A stretch of 29,669 nt of DNA from Ophiothrix spiculata (taxonomy: Eukaryota; Echinodermata; Ophiuroidea; Amphilepidida; Ophiotrichidae), in the NCBI GenBank assembly GCA_000969725.1, contig JXSR01S032280.1; one strand, written 5' to 3'. Below are positions 12,140 through 24,140 of this stretch, one piece after another. Under the pieces are notes generated by a model. That model was given only the letters and a program-made list of their open reading frames with translations. It searched no databases and had not been told where the DNA came from. A program made the position numbers and the translations under genes. Each line of letters begins with the position of its first letter. The first letter of the stretch is position 1.

Positions 12140-12539
12140 TTGCCGACTTATCCGTTTTTACGTTGCGTTGGGAAAGACATTGTGCTTTTTTTCATTTCAT
12201 TTTATTTTACATTTGTGAAAATTGATCAGCCACGAGCTGTTTCATTTTTTGTTTTGGCGTGGTTCTTTTCTTGCCCTCGTTGCTTGTTCTATTTCGTTAT
12301 ATCAATGCATCCATGTTCAAGTCTCATATATTGTATTAATCATGACCCAATTGATGTCTTTTGTTCATGTTTTCATAAAATCTGTTTGTCTGTCCTTGTT
12401 TGGATTCTCTCCGTTTTTCACCTGCTTTTTCCATCTACTGGCTTATCTATCATACTTTTCTCTCTTTTTATGCCAAATTTTCAAACCCAATAAACATTTT
12501 GAGTCACACCACACTTCACCAAAAAAAATAAAAATAAAG
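12140..12539 (+). other. Pyrimidine-rich block ending in AATAAA and an A-tract
   Basis: The plus strand is strongly T- and C-rich for about 340 bases. AATAAA follows at 12489-12494, then an A-rich tract at 12521-12539, 27 bases downstream. That order and spacing match the 3' end of a polyadenylated transcript copied back into the genome. Two overlapping open frames of 112 and 117 codons cross the block. Their hydrophobic translations follow from the T-rich composition and show no known domain. No target-site duplication or source gene was identified, so a retroposed 3' end is only one reading. A simple low-complexity tract is the alternative. Confidence 0.35.
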
Positions 12540-14229
12540 AGGGGGCAAAAATTGGGTTAAACAATGGAGAATAGGCCAGAAAGGTAAAAAGATGACGTTT
12601 TGGACCCCTAGAAAAATTCCTGGCCTGGTTACGGGCCTTGGCCTATATTGCTTATTGGTGAAATTAACAATGGTTAAGAAACATTCAGTTCTTTTACTAG
12701 AGGTAATGGCAGCATTTCATGAATATGAGCCCTGGTTCTAAAATTTTTTCATAATGCTACATTTAAAATAGGCATTTTTCATCAAAATTGAACCTACATG
12801 TTTTTTATTTATTTTGATTTGATAAAAGGTTCTCCAGTAAGGTTTCTAACCACCTCTATAGCAATCTGTACTATTTGCTTCATACATTTTAACTTGGGGT
12901 ATTCAAAATTCTGCAGGCGAGTTTACTTATTTACGTAGCAAGACCACAGTGTATGTTGTCCCAGTAAATCGCCCCATCTTATAAGCCTAGCCAGACTAGA
13001 ATGATTTTGACATTCTTCCTTTTGACGTTGTTCAACGTTGTTGGTTTGTGTATATTTTTTGCCCTGGAGCGATTAGAAATAGCTACGAAATTACCTGGTT
13101 TGCCCCTGAGAACCCGTCCGTCCAGTCTGACCATATTTAATCATAGGACAGAGGAAAATTGTCCAGGAAAAAGGTAGTGACAAAAATGATTTGCCCCAAA
13201 GCCAGTTAGTTGATTGCATGCCATGCAAAAGATGAAGAATTACTTTTTGCTCACCTTAAGCAGGTAATTTTGAATACTCGTTAGCTGACCCTTGACTTGG
13301 TCAGATTTCGAGTTATTTTACTTTCGCTATATTCAGTGTTTGATTTTTTATCATGCCTTACACGGACCCATTATTTTGATTTCACTTAAAGCATCAGCGA
13401 GTGTTTTTCCATCTAAATGCAAACCATTTCTGACCCTTCAGTTGGTAAGCTAGTATGATTATTGCAATAGACCATGCTATGATGAGAATACTTGTTGGGT
13501 GACGGTCTGTTGGTAATAACTAACTGGGTGGCGTGTGTTACATGCACTATATGCGCGCAGACACGTAAATGGGATCCAGGTCGCAACCTTCAACCTCATT
13601 GCATTCTCCATGAAAATTCTTGAAGATGTTGATCAAAAGTTTGCCGTCAGGTGCGATGATCCTTTTTCACACATCCTGCAAAATCGGAAATCGAGACACA
13701 AATTCAGTAAGGAATCGTGCCCCCAATGACCAGAGCTTCAAGTCGGGGATCATTTAAGATTATCTTGGTGTGATGTCAATGTAGATAAATAAGAGGTATA
13801 ATTCAAAATGATGTAAAATTGTGGATACATTTGTTTGTGTTTGGGTATGTGTGTGGCCGAGAACAGTACATCGACTCTTAAGATCTGTGGTAATAGATAT
13901 CCGTATTTGTTTTACCTCAATATTGCTCTGACAAGAACTTTTTTGTTTTTATTGTAAAAAGAGACTTGTCAAATGGTACCATCATGAATGGTGAATGTGC
14001 GTTGTAAACGAGTAATCGTTAATACGAATGATGAGCAATACACATCGTTATTCATTATGCAAAGATTATTATAATTGCCTTGTTTTTAAGTTCATTTATG
14101 TTTCATAAATGAATAATTAACTAAAAATAAATGATAATCATGTGAAAGTTGTACTATTTCGTGTTACGTGATATCAATGCCAGACTTTTTAATTAGATCC
14201 TTTGTTAATTAGCTTACAAAGAAAGACAA
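12540..14229. other. Non-coding stretch with a small hairpin
   Basis: No gene can be supported. A perfect hairpin sits at 14091-14113: TTCATTTATG and CATAAATGAA around a TTT loop. A 64-codon open frame at 13535-13729 has no recognised domain. Confidence 0.5.
14091..14113. repeat. Perfect 10-bp hairpin
   Basis: TTCATTTATG (14091-14100) and CATAAATGAA (14104-14113) pair fully around a 3-base loop. The sequence is AT-rich and lies in an area with other ATTCAT/ATGAAT words, so chance or a decayed element are both possible. Confidence 0.6.
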
Positions 14230-14420
14230 CTTATAAAATCATGTTGAATCTAAGAACAAAACAAAAAATTAAGTAAGCAGCCTATAAGGCAGAGAAAAAC
14301 ACAACATAATTTGGTCTTAAAACAAACATTATTTATAAGTAAGGTCAAAAAAGCAATCGAAATCAATTATAAGACATAACATAGAATCTTAAAACAAAAC
14401 ATGACTTAAGTGAGGTTAAA
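14230..14420 (+). repeat. Degenerate tandem repeat, period about 66-72 bp
   Basis: Three related units can be seen from the block AATCTAAGAACAAAAC at 14247, GGTCTTAAAACAAAC at 14313 and AATCTTAAAACAAAAC at 14385. Each is preceded by a TATAA-type word and followed by an AAGT-AGG type word. The units are diverged and differ in spacing, as expected of an old minisatellite or of repeated pieces of one element. Confidence 0.45.
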
Positions 14421-14830
14421 GTTAAGCTTAACCTTGATCACCAGACAAAAGATCTGACAATGTTCTTCACCTGGAGCCTGAAGAAAGGACATAATTAATA
14501 AAAACAAAAGGAAAAATAGACTTGGAAAAAGTTGGAATCAAAATGGCTGACAGATGTAGCAAGCTGTTTAGGGGTTGGATGTACTATATCAGTAGGGGGT
14601 AAAACCAGGGGGCAGGCGGGGCTCACAACTCCCTTAAGTTTGATTTTGGAATATCTTGGGGCGATATGGTATGATGTAAATACACAATGTAATACATTTT
14701 GCCGGTAGCATGTCAACATAAAGGGCTATGGACTTGCTGGAATGATGAGTGAGATTCGGAGAGTACAATCAACTTGGAAGTGAGGATTGTCTGAGATGTG
14801 GTTTTAGAACACCAGTCACTTGGTGAAATC
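14421..14830. other. Short non-coding stretch with G-runs
   Basis: No gene is seen. G-runs at 14571-14574, 14595-14599, 14608-14612 and 14618-14621 lie on the plus strand and could form a weak quadruplex, since the first loop is about 20 bases long. Confidence 0.45.
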
Positions 14831-14982
14831 AAGAGAAGATATCGTGTGTATCCCATCTTGCATTGCTTCCTATAGTAAATTTTGTACAGGAAGTCATGTG
14901 AGTAGATAGTAATGAAACATACTACCCAAGATGCAAGATTTAACATAAGTATTATGGACATTTCATCTCTAACTACTCTCAT
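14831..14982. mobile_element. FB1 copy 2, truncated, opposite orientation
   Basis: 14831-14870 matches the 40-bp FB1 arm with one change (CATCTTGCATT instead of CATCATGCATT). The next 23 bases match the inner spacer of the FB1 right arm, read in reverse, at 21 positions. Similarity then continues through the inner arm, the loop and the opposite inner arm, with more changes, and stops near 14982. The second outer arm, about 63 bases, is missing. The copy is therefore reversed relative to copy 1 and 3'-truncated, so no duplication can be recognised. It is older than copy 1 judging from its internal changes. Confidence 0.88.
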
Positions 14983-17583
14983 AAATACTTATTGAATTAA
15001 GTTATAGAATAAGCTAAGACGTATATATTTGTCTCGGCTTTTAAAAGCTTGCTCATAGTTGAAGAAAATTAATGTTGTAATCTTTCATGTTACTTTCCTT
15101 GTATAAGTAGTTATTATAAAAGTGTCCAGCTTGATTATCTTAGGACAAATGTTTTTGATGATATCCAATGCAAATTTCGTAATTGTTGAAAGTGATCAAA
15201 AGCAAGTTAAGAAATGATGTGAAGAGATTCTATTGATGGAATAGATTTGAGAAGAAAATGGCAAAAGAAATTATGTAGAAAAGACTTAATTGATGAAATA
15301 GAAATGAAAAGGAAATAGATGTAAAAAACAAAATGGAGTCAAGAAGACCTAGACAGAAAACACACTGTCAAAAACAACAAATGTCCCATTGGTCTTCTTT
15401 TATTTTCACTTAATTATGCTCTCAAGAATCACTGGAAAATTTCTTAACGGTATTCATGAGGTAAAAATGAGTCTGCTGCATATGATGGTAGTATAACGCA
15501 GGCAGCCAGCGTGGGTATACATCACTGTCACATCAGGTCGGTGAGCGAATACATCCAGTATACTATCGCCCTCAGTCAAGCCACTTTGTCCATAAACCAT
15601 GGGCTATACAACCATCCATCATTGCGCTATTTAAAAATCAGAACTGTTAGAGTGGACGTTTTGTTACCCCGCTAAATACCTTGGTCTTGGGTACAAGGTT
15701 ACTGAACCCCGACAGCTATGCAGACCATTTTATTCTCGCCAATTTTTTCCAAGTCATTTAGTTCGGTCAACTTGTGGACTTGACTGATTGGGTTTTGTGT
15801 TTATGATGCCCTCTGGTAGGCTGGTTTGAAAAGCTTTGCTTGAGGGCGCTTTTCTGACTTTGTTGACTTTGATAATGTTAACTTTAGGGGCATAATACTA
15901 AATAATCAAAATCTGCTTACATTTATCTATTTCAAAACACATGGTAAAAGAAATAATATTTACAAATAATTGATTTTAGTAATCATTTTAACATAACTTG
16001 ATCCTCTTATTTCACGTATTGCTTGTGTAAAACTTTCTTAACTTTTCAAAAGACGTACATCAACTATATAAGATTAACTAATCCGTCCTCTCCCTAATCG
16101 CCCCATATGATGCCGCTAATTTTCAAAACTGTTCCATTGCACTGTGAGTAGCTATGAATATTCTAACAATTCCAATAAACAAACTTAATTCTTTCTTTTG
16201 ACGCAGACAGAAAAAACACCATCGGTGTGTTATATTGCGCATTCGGTCCTATCATTTCATACATGAACGGTCCGCAAATAAATCTAGGTGTAAAATATTC
16301 ATACGGCTTATTACGCTTTTATTAATTTTCGGCACAGCTGTAGATGTAATTGGTTTATTCCATGTACTTCTTCTAAAAGCCTCCGATAAGAATGTAGGAG
16401 GGTAAAACGATTTGAATAATGTAATTGTTTTTATTGGTCGTATAGCCCCGTGGAGATAGCATTCCAGCTGCAACGTTGTCAGTTTTATATTGTCTTTTCT
16501 TTACCAATAAACATTCTTAATTTGACTTTATAAAATATCAACCTGTCAATTATTTATGAGTGTGCTTTTAGGGGAAGAAATAAGCTTACTTAATGTGATC
16601 AAGATTATTGAGAGTTGACAATTTTGAGTTCTGAAAGATTTGAATTTTATCCACTTTCTGATGAATTTGATTTGATTATAGAACTATTATCCTTGGTTGT
16701 GAGTTCTTTCATCATTGAAATGCATGCATAGCACCTTTTGTTGAAGAAGTGTTTCAATTATAGGCAGGATAAGTGCATTAGTTTTCGCTTATTTTGCCAT
16801 ATTTCTTTTTGTGCAGAGACAAATAAAGATTTGGATTTATTTTTTAAAACAAAGTACAACACTTTGTTATACAATGCTTGTCATTTTTACGTTCAGTGCA
16901 TAAAACTAACATACCTTAAAACAGATTTGAGCTTGGATTTGAGTGGCCCATCATTTATCACAGTATCCAGTCCTTTGATTGGCTAATGGAAAATTAGCAT
17001 TGTGCCCATCCCTAATCTGCGATTACAGTCCAGATAGCAAGATATTTACGCACAAGTCAAATCAATTATTCTGGGTGCAATGTATCACTTGGTGATTGGT
17101 CATCTTGAAAGGACATTTAGTCCATGCGAAAGTGTGAAAACTTTAAATGTCTAAAGAATCCACGGTCATGATCAGTTATGGATACTTAGATAAGTAATTA
17201 GTAGGAGACGGTGCAGTACAATTCCATTTCACTGTCCAGTTTTGTCGTAGCAATGGGGCGGAAATAGCTAGGGTTTTTTTTATTCTTTTGCCAAGCCTAG
17301 GGGCTAGTATATGTGTGATTACACATTGTGTACAAATATTGTTCATGCTTGTTGCATTTTAACGATTAAAAGATATCTTTTATTGGAAATGTCCAAAAGT
17401 CCTGGATGCCTTAAACCTCTTGCCCATCATCGCCTGGGGGAAAACATTTTCGCCATGTGGAATAGGATAATATGAACTTATTTTGACAGTTTGAAAACTG
17501 TTTGTTTAATTCCCACTTTAAAAGATGCATCTTTTTAAAAGACTGGGAGTTATTAGCCATGATAATTAACAGGAATAGTGCAA
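14983..17583. other. Non-coding stretch
   Basis: No gene can be supported. The 15440-15760 part is slightly less AT-rich, but every frame is interrupted. A purine-rich block at 15180-15365 is listed separately. TGCCCTCTGGTAGG at 15807-15820 resembles a CTCF core on the minus strand. Confidence 0.5.
15180..15365 (+). repeat. Purine-rich block with a degenerate 57-bp duplication
   Basis: The plus strand is rich in A and G. ATTGATGGAATAGA at 15232 recurs as ATTGATGAAATAGA at 15289, each followed by a run of AGAA/GAAA words and a GTAGAAAA or GTAAAAAA word. It is best read as low-complexity sequence grown by slippage. Confidence 0.4.
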
Positions 17584-17786
17584 TACTGTAAAACAAGAAA
17601 TATTTGCGGAAAGAAAATTTTGCGAATTTCGGAATCTGGGGTTTTTGGCGGCATTTTAATTTCACTATTTGCATCAGCATGCCATTGAAATCATTGTACA
17701 TTATTAATATTAGCGGCAAATTAATTTTGCGATTTTGGGGAATTAGCGCAATTAAATTGCTAGCAAATATTTCTTGTTTTACAGTA
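17584..17786. mobile_element. TA-flanked MITE with perfect 26-bp inverted repeats
   Basis: 17582-17607 and 17763-17788 are perfect 26-bp reverse complements. Taking TA at 17584-17585 and 17785-17786 as the target duplication, the element starts CTGTAAAAC and ends GTTTTACAG at 17784. Partial pairing continues inward through TTTTGCGA-type words. The length, about 200 bp, and the TA flanks fit a non-autonomous Tc1/mariner-type element; the superfamily is inferred. Two open frames overlap it on opposite strands (17411-17848 and 17604-17867). Their mirrored positions across the palindrome suggest they are chance frames, not genes. Confidence 0.8.
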
Positions 17787-20700
17787 TTTGAATTTATTGA
17801 TGAGCCTGGGCAGAGAAAAAGGCTGAGAAAGGTTGTTACATTGTACATTCAACCTAAACAGATCTAACTGACAGTGCCATTCCAATGACAAGTATTGCAA
17901 CATATTGGTCAAACTAGATGTACGCTAATCATTTGATTCATTTGGAATGGTCATGAGACATTATCGCCACCTTAAGGAATGCCTCTTCTTCATTGGTTCA
18001 CAGTACTTTCTCACCAAGTTCATTTACGAGATATGTGAGTTTTTACACCTAGTTGAAATGTTACATTAAATGGGGGAAGGAGGTACCAATGCATGTCTAG
18101 TTTAAATTTAATTGCGTTTCTTCTTTCTGACTGTCCATTTTGTAATGTGTTAGCGTTGTGATAATTTGTCAGGCTGAACAGAGGACCTCTTAAACACAAA
18201 TACCCAATACAAAAAACCTAACACAGAATTAATTTTCCAAGTCCCTGGCACTGAATTTTTTATTGAATAGCTGACAGATAACACTGCACAAAATCTGGAT
18301 AACACAAATTGAATAGCATGGTCCTACAGATTTCCACTTATTCCTTTTGTTTTATAAGAAACATGAAATTAAAATTTTACAAATAATTAAATCTACATAT
18401 GATAATTTTTATAATAATTAATAAATTGACACAGTTAATGCCTTTTCAAAATGGTGAAGAGGTACAAAATAGTGCCTTCGGTACATTTTTAGATAAATAT
18501 TTGAAACTAAACCTAACAAATTATTGTTTTATCATATTCATAAATTTAAAAAATGCGCTTGATGAGTTGACAAACTTCCGCTCAATATATAATAGTGGAT
18601 GAATCTTCGTGGTGATTTAAACCCAACAGCTGGGGTATTAATCAACTTCAGAGGCAAAAGATAACCATAAAGTATTCATATCAAAGGAATAACTATAACT
18701 AACCAAATTTACATTTTCAATTTTCCTACTGATTTATTTATCGCATTTCGACGTGTCAAAAAGTTGTAGAGATTGCTAAACCATCTGCGGAATGAATCCA
18801 GCGCATTATGAGCAAGTAATAGGCCTTTCTTGTTTCTTTTACTTTTTAATCTTCTGGTTATGACTAATTAACTAGTTCAACAGTTAAAGCCGCCAAGAGT
18901 TGATCTCGGTGTATCATATTTTGGCCGGCGAAAAGCCATCAATACAAATATTTAATGGGTTGACGCAACTGGCACTGTCATCTAAAATTCCATCACAAGT
19001 GTTGAGGATATTTTATCATCGTCACTTAGTAGTGCATCATATCAAAAAGTAAAATTATAAACCATCTTTTATGTGATGAAGTAGGGCAATATGCTCAAGT
19101 AGCAGAACAGTAGATTATAGTCGAGAGGCGTTTGCCACCTCTGGTAACCCATTCAGCGCCCTCAAAAGCTCAACAGTGAAAGCGATCCGTCAATTTGTCC
19201 CCGAGCCACGTCTAACCTTACCGTTTAATGACAGGACAGCTCGGCAAATGGGTTGAGTTTATACATGATGCTTTTGAACTGGACCCTGAAATGTTTTGCA
19301 ATCGAGATGAGGCAAAATCATAGGAAAAATTGAGTCAAGGGGTCTCTCTTATAGATGTGTCATTTTTAGGGTGTCATCTTAAGCTTACACTGAAGGGGAT
19401 CAAGTAGGAGGATGATAAGTGAAGAAATAAAATGGCTGTTCTTGTTGAATAGATGACAACTTGTGGATTGCGAGGGTTTGCACTCGAGCAAGAGCTACAA
19501 ATGTCCTATGGGGGCAGATTTCTATCAATAACCTTTTTGATGATCGGCTTGTAAAGAAAATTGTGAAATGCAATGAGGATAATGCTAGTTTCATGGGAAA
19601 GTTAAATCAGTTTAATTTACCTTGGTAAATGCTTTTCAAAGTCTTCAAGTGACACCTAGCTTGTCCCCGTACCAGGTCTGTCAAGTTATGAAGAGAACAA
19701 GTAGTTCATTTTCATTCCGCGGTTCTCAATCAATGTTCTAGTTACACAAAGAAGATTTGTTATTTGCAAAATGTTTTGATTTGACTGTTTTGTTACCATT
19801 CGGGGTAAAAATGAGCAATTAAGCCCTTCGAGGCATTGTCTTTTCACCTCTTCTTCCCAGGGGCATTAATGAATTGTGGGTGGTAGTCTTGTTTATTTTG
19901 CTCAAATGGAAAGTTGTTGAACGGGTCTTGTTTGATTGGACAACGCGGAAAGCTAGCGAAATCCCAAATTTGCTTTTGCATCTTGCATGTGCTATTTCAG
20001 GTATGTTACATTTTTTATTCCGTATCCCGGCAGAGCTCATCATGTTCCTGATGAGGTGCGTTATGAGTAGCTTTTGTTATTCATGTTGAGCGTTACATTG
20101 TTCTTGTCACATTCTTTGGAGGAGGAAACGAGAGGTGTCGTCATCGCAAGAACAAATGCTTGAATGATCATAGGCAAATGTACTTCTCGACTGGGGTCGA
20201 TTAACTTTTTTGCTATCAGCTGGAAGGCATATGCGTGGATAGATGCTATGATGAGGTGTCAAAACTAGACAGAAGTCTTGAATGCAAAATTCTGCAACCT
20301 TTTCAGCCCTCGGGGTGATGTCAGGTATGAGGCTATCATGCCCCTTATACTAACCTCAACATAAAAGCATCCAACCATATAAATGTTGGTCAACTAGTAC
20401 AATGACCCACCTCTTCTCCTACTTAGGATGTTCAGATTCACTTCATTTAAGCATGGTTTAAGTCAAGAAAAATGTCTGCTTTACTTAACGGATTGCGAGT
20501 AATTAATGGCAGTCTTTATGACGAGTGCAGCAAAATGTATCAGTGATTTTAATCTGTGCAAATCATTCAGCAATCATAACAAATTGATGGTAGTTTGCGT
20601 GCACAAGTGTGTTTTAATACGCTGGATATGATGATAGGTGATCAGGGTGGGGCATAATTGCTAGGTGTGTGATATGATGGAGCTGGGGAATGGGCTAGTA

Positions 20701-21250
20701 GTGCCGGGCAATTTGATGATTCTAGGCTCCATGGCTGAAATATCGGTTTGTGTATTCTCTATCCCCCTAAGGGAGATGTTAAGGCCAAGATACTCTGTCA
20801 TTTGATTCAGATAATGAGGTTTACAGCTGTACTTGAAATTGAAGATAATTTAGCACACTTCAGACAAATTTAGTGCGTTTAAGCTTTAAAATGAGATTTG
20901 GTATGACTAAAATGACATTGTTTTAAGTGGAAAATTGAATATCAACTGGATAATAACAATTTGAAACAAAGTAGAAATGAGAACAAAATAAAGGAATGCG
21001 ACCAGTAAGTTGAGTTCCTCTACAAGCTGTGAATTCTGGCATTTAAGTGCTGACTATACTTTGGAATGAATTTCAAATCAAGCTCTCTTCAAAATTTAAC
21101 AATTTCAATTGTGATTATGGTTATCAGATTTTGAGTTCTACTATTTGGTATTAAAGTATGGTCCAAATCATCTAGGAATTTTTAAATGGAGGCTTTATCT
21201 AAATGTTACAAAGAATCAATTTTAAAAAGTCCCAAACCTAAATCTCCTAA
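17787..21250. other. Long non-coding stretch
   Basis: No gene can be supported. TGCCACCTCTGGTAA at 19133-19147 resembles a CTCF core on the minus strand and sits next to GCGCCCTC. Opposed open frames near 19819-20089 overlap each other and have no known domain. Confidence 0.5.
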
Positions 21251-21327
21251 AAGTCCTATTTTTTAAGTGAGTCTGTTATACTGAAAAGAAGTCCTAATTT
21301 TTTAAGTAAATCTTTTATACTGAAAAG
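21251..21327 (+). repeat. Two tandem copies of a 38/39-bp unit
   Basis: 21251-21288 and 21289-21327 both run from AAGTCCTA through TTTTTTAAGT to TTATACTGAAAAG, with a few changes and one extra base in the second. No further copies are seen on either side. Confidence 0.75.
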
Positions 21328-21699
21328 TGCAAAGTGTACGTGGTGTCTGCGGACTCAGCAGGTCAATCTCCGTGAGCAAATGTCCTTGTGGGCAGTGTGA
21401 CAATTTTCCCTTCTTGCATGGTCATTTCACCAAATTACCATAAATTCAAATCATATGGCCAGCTAAATGAATAATAAAATAAACACCTACACAAAAACGC
21501 ACCAGAAATAAGAGCCCTTGGAATAGCATAAACAAGGAAATGCATAGCAGATTGAATTTGTTGAGTCCGATAACGGAATTAATTTCAATCTTATGACTCA
21601 GATCAAACTTAGTACATTATTATTTTCCTTACCAATACTTATGCAGCCATCAAGTTGATAACACAAAGTACAATGCACTACAAGATGACCAATCTTAAA

Positions 21700-22440
21700 G
21701 TGCTCGCTTCCTTTTGCGTAGTAATTAAAGATGTTTGACCAGCGCCATTAACATATTTGTGAATTGATTTCATTATTAAGATTATTGCATGGCCCGTCGT
21801 TTTTATTATCGTCAGTTTAATGAGCATCTTTGATTGCTAGAGTTTGTTGCCACGGATGAGGCCCAACAATTAATTATTTATGAAAGCTTAAATAGGCGCT
21901 GTTATTACTGATTATGTCCTATGACTATCATAGGTTATGATGGCTCTCTGAAGTACAGTTATTAAAATCAATAATAATTATCATTTTGCTATATTGTCTT
22001 AATGACTTTAATAGCAATTTTTGTCGGCCATGTATTAAATGAATGCATGAATTTATTTATGATGGTAATAATTTCTTGATGAGTAATATTGATGATAGTT
22101 TAATATTGGAAGACAGCGATTTTATTTTTCCTGTATGTATGATTTGTACAACATGAAAAAAGTTAGGATAAATCTGACAACTATAGTGACTTTTTGTCTT
22201 TTTAATTGTTTTTAGACATTTTTCTTATTTAAATGGAATATATTCTTGTTTTAGATCAAATGAAATAGAAAAGCCTCAAAACACCGGATATGTTTCATTT
22301 TTCTAAACTTGTTTCCAAAAAAGTTAATTGATTTAAAAAATAAAGGAAGATTTTGTTATTGGAAATGACTTTGTTTAAAACAATAAAACAAGTGGTTATT
22401 CAATCAACAATAAATGATTGTTGTCAATTGCCCATGGATT
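21700..22440. promoter_or_regulatory. Candidate enhancer: dense homeodomain-type and SOX-type words
   Basis: TAAT/ATTA cores recur on both strands, including ATTAATTATTT at 21869-21879 and several TTAATGA-type words around 21818-22085. CAACAAT and ATTGTTG face each other at 22405-22423 with a 5-base gap, like a SOX dimer site. High A+T alone creates many TAAT words, so this is a suggestion, not a call. No target gene is in the window. Confidence 0.2.
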
Positions 22441-24123
22441 TTTGATTTCCGGTGGTGCACCAAGGTCAAAGGGGACCATCCTCAGTTTGTCAAGTGTAAT
22501 TAGCAATAAAGCGTGAAAAAATGATCATTTTAGAAGAATAAAGCTTAACAAGTTAAATGGGTGAAAATATCATTATTATTTAACAAAAATCATAAATCAA
22601 TATCACAATTAGCACTTGTACAAAAAAAAAAGAAATTAACAATATTTGTGTTTGACTTGGTTTACAAAATGGTATAAAGTGGCGCCTTGTGGCTTAAATC
22701 TAAACTTGTGTTAATGTGCAAAATTTCCGTTGTGATATTATTGATGACTTTTTAATAGTTGTCCTGAAGCTACTTGTAATGTTGAATTTAGAGTTCAATA
22801 TCTGGCTAATCTGTAATTTCATATAATTCTTTGTTTTTCTAATTTGGTGACAAGCATTAACTCAGTAATCCTGAAAAGACAATCTGGCAGTTATATATTC
22901 AGCAAGTTCATTATAAATTTTCTTGTTTAAAACATAATTTTGATAGTAACTGGATATATTATTTTTCCCATCTTTTGTTTTTCTACCTTTGTTTGAAAAG
23001 CATAAACTTGTCAAAATTTAAGATGAAGTGTATTATTCATTTATGCTCAATTAGCAAATTTATATATGGTAAAGATCATCAGCAGTCGACATATATGTCA
23101 GAAATCAATAGCAGTGTTTCTAGATCTTTCATCGTGTTCTGTCTGTGACAAGTCATTTCCATGTTGAAAATTCATGTAATGTATTTAACATGAATGATTC
23201 ATCTAATGAACTTGTCAAATATTTATGGTTATGATTTAAAGAAATCGGTACTAAAATTGGTTAAGAAACCTACAAGAAAATTTATTTCAAAATGTTTGTA
23301 ATGACTTTTCCATCTGTTTGGACTTAGGGGAAGCACTCCCACTTGATATGGGCCCCTTCTCTTGGAGTCTTATCTGTGATCTCTGCTCTGACTGGATAAT
23401 TACATTTTCGGAAGAATCCATGGTCCATTTCACGTGTGTCGCATTGTGTAAGCTTAGGGGGTTTAAAGAGATAAGCCAATATTGTGGAGAACAATGCCCA
23501 GATTGTATTGAACCACACCCAGGAGTAACAGGGGTGGGGGCTTACATTTGTTAGGTTTGGAATTGGCTTTTGTGGAAATATTTTGGACACATTTTTTGCA
23601 ATGTTTTAGAAAACATGTATTTTTTTGTCAAGTATGTTATAAATAATTGAAAAACAAAGAGTTTTATGTAATGATTCAAGTACAAAAAAGTCAAATAGTC
23701 CCAACATATATAGCTTTCAGTTGAACATCATTTTAATGCCATTACCAATGTATATTGAGCAGGCCTGATATTGAGCACCCCTTCAGGGGTAAAGATTGTA
23801 TTAGCTGGGAGGGGTAAAGGATTTGAACACAAATCTGGGTGTCTTGGAATTGGATGCCTCTTTATGGTTATGAATCAACTGCAGTAGGCTCGAAGGCAAG
23901 AGTAACCTCAGTGCAGTACTGGCCGCATGAGATTCAACATGTCTTTCGGTAAGCGCATCATGCCGGCCGATGATTTGATAATGGTTTGGTCAAGGGAATC
24001 CATCGGTATGTCCTGAATTCTATTTCATCATCGTCAACTCAGATATAATTATATACATCTTTTGTATTCTTTATCATGACTATGTTTGCAAACCATTTTT
24101 GAAATGTCAGACTTCTCAAAAAA

Positions 24124-24140
24124 ACTTGCGTGACGTAAGT
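24124..24140. promoter_or_regulatory. CRE-like near-palindrome
   Basis: ACTTGCGT and ACGTAAGT flank a central G and pair at 7 of 8 positions. The embedded TGACGTAA is a typical bZIP (ATF/CREB) half-site context. Occupancy cannot be judged from the sequence. Confidence 0.3.

Noticed and set aside
319-14982. Open frames at 319-630 and 14713-14982 on the minus strand give similar peptides (both contain GYTRYLLL), suggesting a small gene family.
   Set aside because: The shared part is the FB1 arm translated in the same frame. Similarity stops where the transposon stops, so it is not a gene family.
17411-17867. Two opposed open frames of 145 and 87 codons.
   Set aside because: They overlap on opposite strands across an inverted-repeat transposon, and neither has a recognised domain.
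19135-19143. CAGAGGTGG on the minus strand, the same nine bases as the FB2 end.
   Set aside because: The match stops after nine bases and there is no partner arm, so chance is enough to explain it.
20048-20055. CTGATGAG, the start of a hammerhead ribozyme core.
   Set aside because: No GAAA and no matching stems follow at the required distance.
23318-23590. Opposed open frames in a locally less AT-rich patch, the plus-strand one Cys-rich.
   Set aside because: The cysteines do not form a spacing pattern I recognise, and there is no start or splice context to support an exon.
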